Shown here: positions 4,949-5,460 of the stretch, piece by piece | Position numbering within the stretch: the first letter of the stretch is position 1 | How the letters are laid out: each line of letters starts with the position of its first letter | Assembly (NCBI GenBank): GCA_016215085.1 | Contig: JACRMD010000161.1 | Location: 1 to 5,460 of the forward strand | Direction: 5' to 3' | Length of the DNA stretch: 5,460 nt | Origin: Solirubrobacterales bacterium | GTDB lineage: Bacteria; Actinomycetota; Thermoleophilia; Solirubrobacterales; Solirubrobacteraceae | Translations under genes and position numbers: made by a program | Notes under the pieces: model-generated | What the model was told of the DNA's origin: nothing | Seen by the model: the letters and a program-made list of their open reading frames with translations, nothing else | Databases searched by the model: none

Positions 4949-5460
4949 TAGCCCTCGCCCTCTTCGCTGGGCCGCGGCGAGAGGATCGGCGCGTCCGGCA
5001 GGCCCGGCGTCTGGAAGCGCACCAGGCACGCGGCCGGGTTGCTGTCGCGGCAGACGCGCTCGAGCATCTCGGCCAGCGACCGCGCCAGCAGCGACGGCCG
5101 GCCGTCGCGCCCACGCGCCGCCGACGGCCCGAAGCCGAAGGCCTGCGGCGAGGTCTCGAACTGCGTGACCTGGAACTGGCCGTAGGTGCCCGCCCGCCGG
5201 TTGATCGAGGTCTCGCCGCTGAGGTTGCGCGCGAACTGGACGATGCCCTTGCGGTTGCGCTCCAGCAGGCCGACGAGCCCGATGAGCTCCTGCAGCGCCG
5301 GCTTCTGGTCGTTGGCGATCAGCTCGGCCTGGCCCGCGAGGCCCTTGGCCAGCAGCCCGGCCGGCCGGCGCCCGTCGCGCACCACCCGCGCGGCGACGCC
5401 GACGAAGCGGTCGAGCGCCGGCAGCGTCGCGCGCAGCCTCGCGGCGACCGGCCGGGCGTC
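4948..5460 (-). CDS. Mce-family protein, C-terminal part, cut by window edge
   Basis: The last 170 codons of a minus-strand gene are seen; the frame runs open to the right edge. The visible part starts in an amphipathic helical region (RLRATLPALDRFVGVAARVV, then LAKGLAGQAELIANDQKPAL and LIGLVGLLERNRKGIVQFARNL), as in the helical arm of Mce proteins. It then changes to a mixed tail with TYGQFQVTQFETSP and a short cysteine loop (VCRDSNPAACLVRF). The end is Pro/Glu-rich (SPRPSEEGEG). The MCE domain itself would lie outside the window, so family membership rests on the tail's style and the one-base coupling to a clear Mce gene. Multiple consecutive mce genes per operon are normal in Actinobacteria, and permease genes would be expected further upstream. 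Confidence 0.7.
   Translation of the reverse strand, partial: DARPVAARLRATLPALDRFVGVAARVVRDGRRPAGLLAKGLAGQAELIANDQKPALQELIGLVGLLERNRKGIVQFARNLSGETSINRRAGTYGQFQVTQFETSPQAFGFGPSAARGRDGRPSLLARSLAEMLERVCRDSNPAACLVRFQTPGLPDAPILSPRPSEEGEG

Noticed and set aside
3789..5168. Plus-strand frames opposite the Mce genes (459 and 298 codons)
   Set aside because: They have Ser/Arg/Ala-rich composition with no motifs, and they cross the boundary between two well-supported minus-strand genes.
1..5460. tRNA, rRNA, riboswitch or CRISPR elements
   Set aside because: No cloverleaf-like sequence, rRNA motif, riboswitch core or regular repeat-spacer pattern was seen by eye. A Rfam/tRNAscan run would be needed to exclude weak cases.

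Overview
The window is very GC-rich, and its coding frames have strong third-position G/C. It carries Mce-type lipid-transport genes, a FadR/GntR regulator and a phytanoyl-CoA dioxygenase family oxygenase. This suggests a high-GC actinobacterium. The Ala/Arg-rich proteins and small scattered operons would suit a soil Thermoleophilia/Solirubrobacterales-like lineage, but that placement is inference only.

Layout, left to right. (1) Positions 1-315, minus strand: N-terminal part of a GntR-family (FadR-like) regulator, cut by the window edge. (2) Positions 316-357: a 42-bp divergent control region. It holds a sigma70-type promoter whose -10 box lies inside a palindrome, with the start codon of the next gene almost at the predicted transcription start. 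(3) Positions 358-1173, plus strand: an intact Fe(II)/2-oxoglutarate-dependent PhyH-family oxygenase. (4) Positions 1174-1568: no intact gene. On the minus strand there is a 37-residue fragment resembling the C-terminal part of a nitrate/sulfonate/taurine-type ABC transporter ATPase, plus an unassigned protein tail. The region ends in a strong hairpin. (5) Positions 1569-2321, minus strand: a secreted protein with a PepSY-like domain followed by four copies of a roughly 25-residue helical repeat. (6) Positions 2381-2545, minus strand: the C-terminal end of an acyl-CoA dehydrogenase whose remainder is missing. (7) Positions 2568-3533, minus strand: a zinc-less, quinone-oxidoreductase-like MDR enzyme. 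(8) Positions 3569-4948 and 4948-5460 (running off the edge), minus strand: two Mce/MlaD-type genes sharing one base at a stop/start overlap.

The right half reads as one minus-strand transcription unit: Mce gene, Mce gene, MDR oxidoreductase, then a deleted acyl-CoA dehydrogenase. Mce systems import lipids or sterols across the actinobacterial envelope, and the oxidoreductase and lost dehydrogenase would suit handling of the imported acyl substrate. This link is inferred from order and spacing. The left half is a small divergent regulator/oxygenase module, probably controlled by the palindrome between the two genes. Gene remnants lie on both sides of the PepSY gene, so the middle of the window appears to have undergone deletion and decay. 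I did not find a clear new multi-gene system. The most notable items are the compact leaderless promoter/operator, the four-repeat PepSY secreted protein, and the acyl-CoA dehydrogenase scar with an orphan Shine-Dalgarno sequence.
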